A DNA stretch of 64,000 bases from Clostridium acidisoli DSM 12555 (GTDB lineage: Bacteria > Bacillota > Clostridia > Clostridiales > Clostridiaceae). Where the stretch lies: assembly GCF_900176305.1 (NCBI RefSeq), contig NZ_FWXH01000004.1, positions 62,001 through 126,000 of the forward strand. The letters run 5' to 3'. Position 1 is the stretch's first letter; each line of letters opens with the position of its first letter. A model generated the notes under the pieces. The model had not been told where the DNA came from. It saw only the letters and a program-made list of their open reading frames with translations, and did no database searches. A program made the translations under genes and the position numbers. Shown here in pieces: positions 47,214-56,083 of this stretch.

Positions 47214-48929
47214 ATGAGTGTTGAGATGAAACAAAAAAGAATAAATTTAGCAATGAAAAGAGAAAAAGCAGACTTGGTAATTAAAAATGCCAATATTATA
47301 AATGTGTTTACAAAGGAAATTATAAGAGGTGACATTGCAATTTATAAAGACCAAATTGTAGGAATCGGAAATTATGATGGATATAGGGAGATAGATGCTG
47401 AAGGAAAGTATGTTTGCCCAGGTCTTATTGACAGTCATCTTCATATAGAATCTTCAATGGTAACACCAACAGAATTTGCAAAAGCAATAATACCTAAGGG
47501 AACTACAACTATTATTGCAGACCCTCATGAAATAGCAAATGTATGTGGGATAAATGGAATTAATTTTATGTTAAATCAGTCTAAAGATGTACCCATGAAT
47601 ATTTATTTCATGATGCCATCTTGCGTTCCAAGTACTCCATTTGAGAATAATGGGGCGGACTTAAGTGCTGAACTTATTGCATTACATTTAGCTAATGAAA
47701 GAATTTTAGGGCTTGGAGAAGTTATGGACTACACTTCTGTAATTAATGGTAAGGAAGAAATTCTTAAAAAAATTGATTTGTTTGATGACAAGATAATAGA
47801 TGGACATTCACCAAACCTTAAAGATAAGGAGCTAAATGCATATAGAGTGGCAGGGGTTATGACAGATCATGAATGTTCTACAGTAGAAGAAGCTATTGAA
47901 AGACTAAGACTTGGAATGTATGTTCAAATAAGAGAAGGTTCTGGAGCTAAAAATTTAGAGAAACTAATAAAAGGTTTGATTAAATATGATATGAACTTTG
48001 ATAGATGTGTGTTTTGCACAGATGATAAACATTTAGATGATATACGTAAAGATGGTCATATTAGTTATAATATAAAAAAAGCTGTGAAATTAGGATTAAA
48101 TCCAATAGAAGCAATATGTATGGCAACTATAAATGCCGCTAACTGTTATAAACTTAAAAGGCTAGGAGCTGTTGCACCAGGATATTCAGCAGATCTGTTA
48201 ATTTTTGATAGTTTTGAACAGTTTAATGTTGATAAAGTATTTTATCGCGGTGATTTAGTATATGAAAACAATGAAATTAAAACTGAAATGCCCAAATACA
48301 TCAACGATAGAAATGTACTTAACACAGTAAGAATAGCAAATGTAACAAAGGAAGAGTTAAAAATAAAACTTAGCAGCAATAAGGTTCCGGTAATAAGTTT
48401 TAGTGCAAATGAACTTCTTACTAAAAAGGAATTTGCAGAGGTTAATATTATAGATGGAGAATTTGTTCAAGACAATATATTTTCAAAAGTTGCAGTAATA
48501 GAGAGGCATAAGGCAACGGGTAATATTGGACTTGGAATTGTTAAAAATTTCAATATAAAAGGCGGTGCAATAGCAAGTACTGTTGCTCACGATTCGCATA
48601 ACCTTATTGTAATAGGCGACAATGATAGAGATATGCTTGTTGCAATAAATGAATTAAAAAGGGTAAATGGTGGTTATACCGTAGTAAATAATGGAGAAAT
48701 AAAAGGCACATTAGAGCTTAAAGTTGCAGGACTTATGAGTGATAAGTCTTCTGAATATGTAATGGAAACTTTAAACAAAATGCTTAAAGAAGCGAGAAAA
48801 TTAGGTATTAATGAAAAAATAGATCCATTTATAACCTTATCTTTTATTGCTCTTCCAGTTATACCGGAAATAAGAATTACAGATCAGGGGTTGTTTGATG
48901 TTACAAAATTTGAATTCATAAAATATTAA
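47214..48929 (+). CDS. ade: Adenine deaminase
   Basis: 571 residues, full length. Ade converts adenine to hypoxanthine for purine salvage with a di-metal amidohydrolase centre. The N-terminal motif GLIDSHLHIESSMV, then DPHEIANV, DGHSPNL, FCTDDKH, and the C-terminal TVAHDSHNLIVIG are all present. AAGGAG precedes the ATG. A short peptide and repeat E lie upstream. It is followed 73 bp later by a TtcA-like gene. Confidence 0.95.
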   Translation: MSVEMKQKRINLAMKREKADLVIKNANIINVFTKEIIRGDIAIYKDQIVGIGNYDGYREIDAEGKYVCPGLIDSHLHIESSMVTPTEFAKAIIPKGTTTIIADPHEIANVCGINGINFMLNQSKDVPMNIYFMMPSCVPSTPFENNGADLSAELIALHLANERILGLGEVMDYTSVINGKEEILKKIDLFDDKIIDGHSPNLKDKELNAYRVAGVMTDHECSTVEEAIERLRLGMYVQIREGSGAKNLEKLIKGLIKYDMNFDRCVFCTDDKHLDDIRKDGHISYNIKKAVKLGLNPIEAICMATINAANCYKLKRLGAVAPGYSADLLIFDSFEQFNVDKVFYRGDLVYENNEIKTEMPKYINDRNVLNTVRIANVTKEELKIKLSSNKVPVISFSANELLTKKEFAEVNIIDGEFVQDNIFSKVAVIERHKATGNIGLGIVKNFNIKGGAIASTVAHDSHNLIVIGDNDRDMLVAINELKRVNGGYTVVNNGEIKGTLELKVAGLMSDKSSEYVMETLNKMLKEARKLGINEKIDPFITLSFIALPVIPEIRITDQGLFDVTKFEFIKY

Positions 48930-49002
48930 AAATAATTGAATTTTTAGCGCTATTGAAATAGAATTAGAGAATAGTAGAAATTTTATAAATGAGGTGTAAA
49001 TA

Positions 49003-49869
49003 TTGAATAGCATTGCAGGAAGTGGATGTGAACTTATAACTCCGTTGTGTGATAGAAAGCCAGTGGAAGAAATAGAGAGAAGTATTATAAAAAAATACAG
49101 AAAAAAAACTTGGACAAAATTTATTAAAGCTATAAAAGCCTTTAATTTAGTTGAAGAAGGAGACAAAATTGCAGTTGCTGTTTCAGGTGGCAAAGATAGC
49201 CTTTTAATGGCAAAAATGTTTCAAGAATTAAAAAGACATTCTCAAATAAATTTTGAAGTTGAATTTATTGCAATGGATCCAGGATTTCATGAAAGTAATA
49301 GGGAACTATTATTAAACAATTGTGAGTATTTAAACATTCCAGTAAAATTGTTTGAATCTGGAATATTTGAAATTGTAGAGAATATAGCAAAAGATTATCC
49401 TTGTTATATGTGCGCAAGAATGCGAAGAGGTGCATTATACAGTAAAGCTAAGGAGTTAGGTTGCAATAAACTTGCATTAGGACATCATTTCAATGACATT
49501 ATTGAAACCACTATGCTAAACGTGCTTTACTCTGGAAACTTTAAGACTATGAAACCAAAGCTTAAAGCAAAGAATTTTGAAGGATTAGAGCTTATAAGGC
49601 CGTTATATTACATAGAAGAAGAGGACATTAAGAGATTTGTTAGAAACAATGGACTTTCTACAATGAATTGTGGTTGTATAGTTGCTGCAAACAAAACATC
49701 TAGCAAACGTAAGGAAATTAAAGATTTAATTGCAGAATTAAAGAAAACTTTTAATGATGTAGATAAATCAATATTTAATGCTGGACAAAATGTTAATATG
49801 GATTCTATTGTAGGCTGGGAAAAAGACGGAAAGAAATACTCTTTTTTAGATGTTTATGATGAGGAGTAG
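49003..49869 (+). CDS. TtcA-family tRNA thiolation ATPase (PP-loop protein)
   Basis: 288 residues. The adenylating PP-loop is VAVSGGKDSLLMAK. A CYMCARMRRG motif and a late CGC supply Cys residues, as in TtcA/TtuA proteins that thiolate tRNA with an Fe-S cluster. E. coli TtcA makes 2-thiocytidine at position 32; the clostridial target cannot be told from sequence. The start is TTG with GAGGTG upstream. It may be co-transcribed with ade. Confidence 0.82.
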   Translation: MNSIAGSGCELITPLCDRKPVEEIERSIIKKYRKKTWTKFIKAIKAFNLVEEGDKIAVAVSGGKDSLLMAKMFQELKRHSQINFEVEFIAMDPGFHESNRELLLNNCEYLNIPVKLFESGIFEIVENIAKDYPCYMCARMRRGALYSKAKELGCNKLALGHHFNDIIETTMLNVLYSGNFKTMKPKLKAKNFEGLELIRPLYYIEEEDIKRFVRNNGLSTMNCGCIVAANKTSSKRKEIKDLIAELKKTFNDVDKSIFNAGQNVNMDSIVGWEKDGKKYSFLDVYDEE

Positions 49870-49885
49870 AGGGTAGGTAGTACTA

Positions 49886-50444
49886 CATAATATAAAGAAA
49901 TTGCGAAGTAACTAGTTAAATCTTTTTACTCTACTACGTGAGTAAAAAGGTGAAAGATTGCCAGAGTGGCAAGATTAAAGAATTAACGATAATGCCGTTA
50001 ATGGTGATAGAATTTGCTTGCAGCAAAAGGTTTAGGATGATTTTTCTACGCTATGCTGCGAAAAATCTTTGAACTTAACTATATAAGCTAAAGTATATTG
50101 CCCTTCATTTTTGACCGAAGGTCATGGTATTCAATGCATAAGTATTTATTGCAATACTAACCGTAATGTTAGCACCACAGGCTACGCCTAAAAGCATAAA
50201 CTGCGGTTAAAATATATATTTGAGTTATCTTTAAATACTAATATATATAAATTAAGTTTGCTATTTTTCTGACGTAGGAGGAAAAATTTCCTTTACCGGA
50301 TACGTAAGTAACTTCTCTCACCTTTGACGGCTTTAGCCTCGTCAATTCTTCCATCTAGCCGAAGGATTTCTTTAATCTTTTTATCTAGCTTTAGCTATGA
50401 TGAAAATCTTTAACCCTCGTGCTTCGCAATTTCTCAATATTGTG
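49886..50444. repeat. Copy F of the modular hairpin repeat family (type II, full length)
   Basis: 559 bp with both ends intact: CATAATATAAAGAAATTGCG at left and GCTTCGCAATTTCTCAATAT at right. Left hairpins: TTTTTACTC/GAGTAAAAA, TTGCC-AGAGT-GGCAA, TTAACG/CGTTAA, TTTGC-TTGCA-GCAAA; linkers mix GGTGAAAGA and GATTAAAGAA. Core 2 is at 50036-50200, core 1 at 50201-50295. Right hairpins include TTGACG-GGC/GCC-CGTCAA, AGCC/GG-T and ATC-AGC/GCT-GAT. Its left modules are almost identical to copy B. This copy is the only full-length one with both terminal arms. Confidence 0.9.
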
Positions 50445-50542
50445 AAGATAAAAACGACAATTTGGCAAGCTATAAATTTATATAGGATTTAGGTTATTTA
50501 TAGTATAATATAATTAATATCAATATAAGGCAGGTTAGATTT

Positions 50543-51208
50543 ATGTTTGCTGCTATCTTATTTTTAAAAATCCTATTAGCATTACTTATTGTTTTTATTT
50601 TTGTTTTGATTCTAGTTCTAATTATTCCATATAGTTACAATATAAAGTATAATGTAAATAGTGGAATATGTGGTCATGTAAAAATTAAAGCTTTTTATGG
50701 ATTAATCCAAATTGAACATGAAAAATTAAACGATAGCTCTAAATTAAAACTATACATATTTAAATTTTGTATTTATTGTAAAGGTAATGAAACTGATGAA
50801 AAAGTAGATAAAGATTCAGAAAAAACTGAAATTCATAAAAGTAAAAAACATAAGATGAATTTTAAGTGGATTAAAAAAAAGTTTATTAAAAGAGTACTTG
50901 AATATTTATATGAAATTGGAGGATTAATAAAACCAAAATCATTTACAATTAGTGGAGTGTATGGATTCTATGATCCGTCGGTTACAGGACTTATATCTGC
51001 AGTTATTCCGATGATTCAAGTTATTGCTCCAGCTGTTAATATAGACTTAAATCCAGTTTTTTTAGAAGATATAATAGATATTCAAATTATGTGCTTAGGA
51101 AAGATAAGTCTTCTTGTGGTTGTTTTTAAAACTGTAGTGTTTGTATTGGATAAAAACATAAGAAATGTTATATTTAGGCATAGTAAACAAAATAAAAATG
51201 TGTTGTAG
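50543..51208 (+). CDS. ytfI: DUF2953 membrane-associated protein (YtfI-like)
   Basis: 221 residues. An N-terminal helix 1-30 (LLALLIVFIFVLILVLIIPY) anchors it, and the rest is beta-rich (NIKYNVNSGICGHVKIKAFYGLI). A Lys-rich loop lies at ~85-120. DUF2953 proteins sit next to YtfJ in Bacillus, as here (11-bp gap). Sporulation-linked by context; biochemical role unknown. Confidence 0.82.
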   Translation: MFAAILFLKILLALLIVFIFVLILVLIIPYSYNIKYNVNSGICGHVKIKAFYGLIQIEHEKLNDSSKLKLYIFKFCIYCKGNETDEKVDKDSEKTEIHKSKKHKMNFKWIKKKFIKRVLEYLYEIGGLIKPKSFTISGVYGFYDPSVTGLISAVIPMIQVIAPAVNIDLNPVFLEDIIDIQIMCLGKISLLVVVFKTVVFVLDKNIRNVIFRHSKQNKNVL

Positions 51209-51219
51209 GAGGAATTAAA

Positions 51220-51609
51220 ATGGAGAATAACTCTTCAATAAAAGAAAATGTAGATTCATTGTTTAGTAATTTAGAAAAATTTCTTAAAACGGAAACTGTA
51301 GTTGGGGAACCAATAGTAGTAGGAGAAACTACATTAGTTCCAATAATAAGTGTGGCATTTGGATGTGGAACAGGAAACGGACAAGGTGGTGACAAAAAGG
51401 AATCACAAGGTGGTGGATCTGGACTTGGTGTGGCTGCTAAAATTACACCAAATGCAATAGTTGTTATAAAAGGTGATAAAGTTAATTTACTACCTGTAAG
51501 CGGTAAAAATAGTTTAGATAATTTGATTGACTTGGTACCGGGGATAGTTTCAAAAATAAAACCTAAAAAAGTTGAAAAAAACAGTTCGAATATAAAAAAA
51601 GCAGATTAA
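51220..51609 (+). CDS. ytfJ: Spore protein YtfJ/GerW family
   Basis: 129 residues. Family blocks VVGEPIVVGETTLVPIISVAFG and a Gly-rich loop, then AAKITPNAIVVIKGDKVNLLP. In B. subtilis GerW is a forespore protein required for germination with certain nutrients. AGGAGG before ATG. It follows ytfI directly; a new promoter for alaRT begins just after. Confidence 0.92.
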   Translation: MENNSSIKENVDSLFSNLEKFLKTETVVGEPIVVGETTLVPIISVAFGCGTGNGQGGDKKESQGGGSGLGVAAKITPNAIVVIKGDKVNLLPVSGKNSLDNLIDLVPGIVSKIKPKKVEKNSSNIKKAD

Positions 51610-51624
51610 AAGTTATAGATAACA

Positions 51625-51653
51625 TTGAACAATCAATACTATTTTGGTATAAT
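51625..51653 (+). promoter_or_regulatory. Promoter of the alaR-alaT T-box leader
   Basis: TTGAAC (51625-51630), 17 nt, TATAAT (51648-51653), about 14 nt before the leader RNA. Confidence 0.8.
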
Positions 51654-51666
51654 GATTTAAAATTAT

Positions 51667-51938
51667 AAAGGCTATGAAGAGGAAGAGTAGGCAATATTAT
51701 AATTCAAAGAGAGTTGATTTAAGGTGAGATGTCAACAATATGAATTGCAGAAGGCAGCCTCTGAGTTTCTTATCGAGAAATAAGAATTTTTTAATTCAAA
51801 GAATAGAGAAAGACGTGTCCTCACGTTACAGAGGAAAGGGATAAAAAATCCCTTACTAAGAGAGAATAGAAATATTCTAATTAGGGTGGTACCGCGAATA
51901 ACATTTTCGTCCCTTACAAGGATGAAGGTGTTTTTTTT
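51667..51938 (+). ncRNA. T-box leader, probable alanine specifier
   Basis: The T-box AGGGTGGTACCGCG lies at 51883-51896. Stem I includes the GAAGAGGAAGAGTA motif and an AGAGAG...GGTGAGA distal part. Its lower helix pairs AGAGG with CCTCT, and the codon just before it is GCA (51754-51756), Ala, one purine from the helix; GGC (Gly) at 51753-51755 is the alternative. The terminator is ACATTTTCGTCC / GGATGAAGGTGT (51901-51931) with eight T. Uncharged tRNA should permit read-through into alaR-alaT. Confidence 0.92.
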
Positions 51939-51969
51939 ATACAAAAATAATGATTAGGAGTTGGATTTA

Positions 51970-52449
51970 ATGGAAGAAATTCTTGAGATTCTTGAAAAAA
52001 ATAGTAAATATACAGTGGAAGAAATTGCAAAAATGACAGGTAAAACTGAAAATGAAGTGAAAAGTGCAATAAAGGAATATGAAGATAAAAATGTAATAGC
52101 TGGATATTCAGCTTTGATAAATTGGGAAATGACTAGTAAAGAGACAGTGCTTGCACTTATTGAAGTTAAAATAACACCACAAAGAGGCGAAGGTTTCGAT
52201 AAAGTTGCAGAAAGAATATATAAATTTCCAGAAGTTAAATCATGTTACCTTATGTCAGGTGGATTTGATTTAACAGTTATAATAGAAGGTAAAACCATGA
52301 AAGAAGTAGCTCTTTTTGTTGCAGAAAAACTTGCAGTTCAAGAGTATGTATTAAGCACTTCTACGCATTTTGTATTAAAAAAATATAAAGATAAGGGAAC
52401 AATATTTAAAGAAAAACCAGAAGATGATAGGGAGGTAACATTTATATGA
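51970..52449 (+). CDS. alaR: Lrp/AsnC-family regulator, AlaR-like
   Basis: 159 residues from ATG 51970, nine nt after AGGAG; a TTG at 51961 is in frame but too close. The N-terminal HTH is ILEILEKNSKYTVEEIAKMTGKTENEVKSAI, and the C-terminal RAM (amino-acid-binding) domain contains KVAERIYKFPEVKSCYLMSGGFDL. It overlaps the aminotransferase start by 4 bp (ATGA). In B. subtilis an Lrp-type gene (alaR) pairs with alaT in the same way. Confidence 0.88.
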   Translation: MEEILEILEKNSKYTVEEIAKMTGKTENEVKSAIKEYEDKNVIAGYSALINWEMTSKETVLALIEVKITPQRGEGFDKVAERIYKFPEVKSCYLMSGGFDLTVIIEGKTMKEVALFVAEKLAVQEYVLSTSTHFVLKKYKDKGTIFKEKPEDDREVTFI

Positions 52450-53609
52450 AATTAGAGGATATGATATTAGAAAACGTAAGGAATATGCCTCCATCTGGAA
52501 TAAGAAAATATTTTGATATGATACATGAAATGGATGATGCGATATCACTTGGAATTGGAGAACCAGATTTTGTAACGCCTTGGAATATAGTAGAGTCAGG
52601 AATATATTCTTTAGAGAAGGGGCATACGCATTATTCCGCAAACTCTGGTTTTATTGAACTTAGAAAAGAAATATGTAAATCATTGAGCAGAAAATATGGA
52701 CTTAAATATGATTATAATGATGAGGTTATTGTTACAGTTGGTGGAAGTGAAGGCATTGACATAGCATTAAGAGCATTAACTGGTCCAGGAGATGAAGTTA
52801 TAATTCCAGAACCAAGTTTTGTAGCATATAAAGGATGTACAGCATTTACGGGAGCAACATCAAAGGTTATTAATTTGAGAGAAGAAGATGAATTTAAACT
52901 TACACCAAAGTTATTAGAAGAAGCTTTAACACCAAAAACAAAGGTTGTAATAATTCCATTTCCTAATAATCCTACAGGTGCTATTATGACAAGAGATGAA
53001 TTACAAAGTATAGTGAATGTATTAAAGGATAGAGATGTAATTATATTATCAGATGAGATATATTCAGAACTTACCTATGAAAAGGAGCACGTATCAATAG
53101 CAAGTTTTCCAGAAGTTAGAGATAAGACCATTGTTATAAATGGTTTTTCAAAAGCTTATGCAATGACAGGTTGGAGACTTGGTTATGTCTGTGGCGATAA
53201 AATTTTAATAGATGCCATGAAAAAAATACATCAATATGCAATAATGTGTGCACCTACTAATGCTCAATATGCTGCCATAGAAGCACTTAAAAATGGTGAT
53301 GTGTCTGTAAATGAAATGGTAAGTGAATATAATAGAAGAAGAAGGGTAATTGTATCTAGTTTTAGAGATATGGGCCTTAAATGTTTTGAGCCATTAGGGG
53401 CATTTTACGTTTTCCCGTCAATAAAATCTACAGGACTTACATCGGATGAATTTTGTGAGAAATTATTACAGAAGGAAAAAGTTCTTGTTATACCAGGTAA
53501 TGCCTTTGGAGAATGTGGTGAAGGTTTTGTAAGGGTTTGTTATTCTTCATCTATGGATAATATATTAGAAGCTATGAAAAGAATGGAAAGATTTATAAAA
53601 CAATTGTGA
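52446..53609 (+). CDS. alaT: Class I/II aminotransferase, probably alanine transaminase AlaT
   Basis: 387 residues, PLP-dependent. Motifs: GIGEPDF, NNPTGA, the PLP lysine in NGFSKAYAMTGWRLGY and the C-terminal RVCYSSS. The order (regulator then aminotransferase), the overlap, and the Ala specifier in the T-box all point to AlaT, which makes alanine from pyruvate and glutamate. An aspartate-type activity cannot be excluded from sequence only. Confidence 0.85.
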   Translation: MKLEDMILENVRNMPPSGIRKYFDMIHEMDDAISLGIGEPDFVTPWNIVESGIYSLEKGHTHYSANSGFIELRKEICKSLSRKYGLKYDYNDEVIVTVGGSEGIDIALRALTGPGDEVIIPEPSFVAYKGCTAFTGATSKVINLREEDEFKLTPKLLEEALTPKTKVVIIPFPNNPTGAIMTRDELQSIVNVLKDRDVIILSDEIYSELTYEKEHVSIASFPEVRDKTIVINGFSKAYAMTGWRLGYVCGDKILIDAMKKIHQYAIMCAPTNAQYAAIEALKNGDVSVNEMVSEYNRRRRVIVSSFRDMGLKCFEPLGAFYVFPSIKSTGLTSDEFCEKLLQKEKVLVIPGNAFGECGEGFVRVCYSSSMDNILEAMKRMERFIKQL

Positions 53610-53664
53610 TAGAGAAGTATAAAGTGATAATATGTATATAAGGTTTGTATGAGAGGAGTAATTT

Positions 53665-54492
53665 ATGGGAGAAGATAAATTAAGTATATTGAAAAAAAAT
53701 TTAAGAAACTTAGAAAGTATTGCCATAGCATATTCCGGTGGTGTTGACAGCACATTCCTTTTAAAGGTGGCATGCGAGGTATTAGGTGACAAAGTAATTG
53801 CAATAACAGCAAAATCTTCAACATATCCAGAAAGAGAACTAATGGAGGCAAAAAAATTTGCTGAGGAAATTGGTGTTAAACATATAATAATAGTATCAGA
53901 AGAATTGGATATTGAAGGGTTCGCCAAAAATCCTACAAATAGATGTTATTACTGTAAAAAAGAATTGTTCACTAAGATACAAAATATTGCAAAAGAAAAC
54001 AAAGTGAAACATGTGGTTGATGGATCAAATATGGATGACACAGGGGACTATAGACCTGGAATGATAGCTGCTAAGGAATTAGGTGTTATAAGCCCTTTGA
54101 AGCTTTCCAATATGACTAAAGACGATATAAGAAACTTTTCAAAACAATATGGACTCAAAACATGGAATAAACCTTCTTTTGCATGTCTTTCTTCAAGAGT
54201 TCCTTATGGAAGTAATATTACTATAGGAAAATTAAAAATGATAGAAAATGCAGAACAATTCCTTCTTGATTTAGGATTTAGACAGGTAAGAGTAAGGCAT
54301 CATGGAGAAATAGCAAGAATTGAGGTATCACCTGAAGAAAGAGAAGCTTTTTTTAATTTAAATACAATGGACAAAGTTTCCGAAAAGCTTAAAGAAATTG
54401 GATTTAAATACGTTACATTAGATCTCTTTGGATATAGAACAGGAAGTATGAACGAGGTGCTTACGGACAAGCAAAAAATATTAAATCAATAA
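53665..54492 (+). CDS. larE: LarE-family ATP-dependent sulfur transferase
   Basis: 275 residues. The PP-loop is IAYSGGVDSTFLLK. The sacrificial or cluster Cys lies in ACLSSRVPYG, and NRCYYCKKELF adds further Cys. LarE builds the nickel-pincer cofactor of lactate racemase with LarB and LarC. None of larA, larB or larC is visible here, so the partner genes are elsewhere, or the protein has another sulfur-transfer role. GAGAGGAG before the ATG. Confidence 0.85.
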   Translation: MGEDKLSILKKNLRNLESIAIAYSGGVDSTFLLKVACEVLGDKVIAITAKSSTYPERELMEAKKFAEEIGVKHIIIVSEELDIEGFAKNPTNRCYYCKKELFTKIQNIAKENKVKHVVDGSNMDDTGDYRPGMIAAKELGVISPLKLSNMTKDDIRNFSKQYGLKTWNKPSFACLSSRVPYGSNITIGKLKMIENAEQFLLDLGFRQVRVRHHGEIARIEVSPEEREAFFNLNTMDKVSEKLKEIGFKYVTLDLFGYRTGSMNEVLTDKQKILNQ

Positions 54493-54624
54493 GGATAAAC
54501 CTGTCTATTGCATTTTAAATTTAAATATTGCATAATGTATAGGGATTGGGTATTTAAAATTAAATTTTATTATTTATTCTTTAATAATAATTCAGTTATC
54601 CCCATAAAATAAGGAGGAGAAATC

Positions 54625-55770
54625 GTGAATATACTAATTATATCTTCGAATAACACTGGATCTGGACATAAAAGCATTGCGGAAGCTTTATTAGAGCAGT
54701 TTGATAAGCTTGAAAATGTCAACGCGAAGGTTATTGAAGGATTTGACACAAATGGTACTTTGGGAAATACTGTAAGTAAATCTTATGGATTTTTAACAAG
54801 GAGAGCAAGAGTGTTATGGAAGGCAGTTTGGAACATTTCTTTAAAAAAACCTGAACTTATAGTTAAAATTACAGAAAGAACAATGGAGAAGAATTTTTTG
54901 AAGGTTTTAGAGAATGAAAAACCTGATTTGATATTATCGATTCATCCAAATTTTAACGCATCGGTTTTAAATATATTATACAGGAATGGTTACAACATAC
55001 CATTTGTTACATTAATTGCAGATTTAATAAGTATAACTCCTCTATGGGTTGATAAGAGAGCGAATATGATTATATGTCCTACAGATGAAGCTAAAAAAAG
55101 GTGTATAAATTTTGGTGCAGATGGATCAAAAATAGAAGTGGTGAAATTTCCTGTTCGTTCTAGATTTTATAGTTCAAAACATAGAAATGATATTGTTATT
55201 AGTGATAAGCCTGAAAATGCACTCAAATTCTTACTTATGAGTGGTGGAGAGGGAGTTGGAAACCTTGGAAGCATTGCAGAAATATTATTAGAGAATTTTA
55301 ACTGCAATGTAAAGATTGTTGCGGGAAAAAATGCGACACTTAGGAATAAATTGCAAAATAAGTATAGTGCAAAATACGGTGAAAAACTTGAGGTATATGG
55401 CTATGTAACTAATGTAAATAAATTAATGGATAATGTAGACATATTAATTTCAAGGGGAAGTCCTAATGTTTTAATGGAGGCAGTGGCATCAAACTTGCCT
55501 ACAATAATAACAGGAGAATTATTGGGACAAGAAGAAGAAAATTCTTATTACATTGAAAAAAATAAATTAGGAATCTTATGTAGTGATTATAATAATTTAA
55601 AAACTTCCGTGGAAGAACTTGTTAAAGACGATGGTAAGCTTATAAATGACATAATGAAGGCACAAAGGCAATATAGGGATGTTGATTCAGCAAAAAAAGC
55701 TGTAGATTCCATAGTTAAGTTAGCTATTGAAGCTAGTCAAAATGAACAATATACGGATAAAATAGGATAG
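54625..55770 (+). CDS. Processive glycosyltransferase, MGDG synthase/UgtP-like (GT28), paralogue
   Basis: 381 residues; GTG start after AAGGAGG. It matches the protein at 8910 along its whole length: ILIISSNNTGSGHKSIAEAL, PDLILSIHPNFNAS, ADLISITPLW, MSGGEGVGNLGS, RGSPNVLMEAVA and GQEEENSYY. The family makes glycosyl-diacylglycerols. It is upstream of cfa, so membrane lipid modification genes are clustered. A terminator follows, so it is not in an operon with cfa. Confidence 0.85.
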   Translation: MNILIISSNNTGSGHKSIAEALLEQFDKLENVNAKVIEGFDTNGTLGNTVSKSYGFLTRRARVLWKAVWNISLKKPELIVKITERTMEKNFLKVLENEKPDLILSIHPNFNASVLNILYRNGYNIPFVTLIADLISITPLWVDKRANMIICPTDEAKKRCINFGADGSKIEVVKFPVRSRFYSSKHRNDIVISDKPENALKFLLMSGGEGVGNLGSIAEILLENFNCNVKIVAGKNATLRNKLQNKYSAKYGEKLEVYGYVTNVNKLMDNVDILISRGSPNVLMEAVASNLPTIITGELLGQEEENSYYIEKNKLGILCSDYNNLKTSVEELVKDDGKLINDIMKAQRQYRDVDSAKKAVDSIVKLAIEASQNEQYTDKIG

Positions 55771-55784
55771 CTCTTATTTTAACA

Positions 55785-55821
55785 AAAACACTACCAGTTT
55801 AATTTAAAATGGTAGTGTTTT
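55785..55821 (+). terminator. Terminator after the second GT28 gene
   Basis: AAAACACTACCA (55785-55796) pairs perfectly with TGGTAGTGTTTT (55810-55821). A second small hairpin ATTGCAT-AAAA-ATGCAAT lies at 55867-55884. The rest of the gap to cfa is AT-rich without other features apart from the cfa promoter. Confidence 0.85.
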
Positions 55822-55986
55822 GTAATTTATTTTTGATTATAAGTAGATAAAATTTAAATAAATTTAAAATTGCATAAAAATGCAATCGTGCAAGAATTAT
55901 TTCATAATACGTAGAAATAGGGCAAAAATTAAAGGAACATTGTATTATAATCGTTTACAACTGTCAATAATAAGCAATATATCATA

Positions 55987-56015
55987 TTGAAGACAAAAAA
56001 ATAGAGGAATATAAT
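55987..56015 (+). promoter_or_regulatory. Promoter of cfa
   Basis: TTGAAG (55987-55992), 17 nt, TATAAT (56010-56015). Confidence 0.7.
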
Positions 56016-56083
56016 TAAAAGGTATGGTCTATATAAATAGTAATGAGATACAAAATTGAAATTTATATTATGGAGGGGTAAAG

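Noticed and set aside
47032-47253. Minus-strand frame across the ade leader
   Set aside because: It overlaps repeat E and the ade start and has no recognisable domain or ribosome site.
25445-50444. Insertion sequences at the repeat copies
   Set aside because: No open frame resembling a transposase and no clear target-site duplication is visible in any copy.
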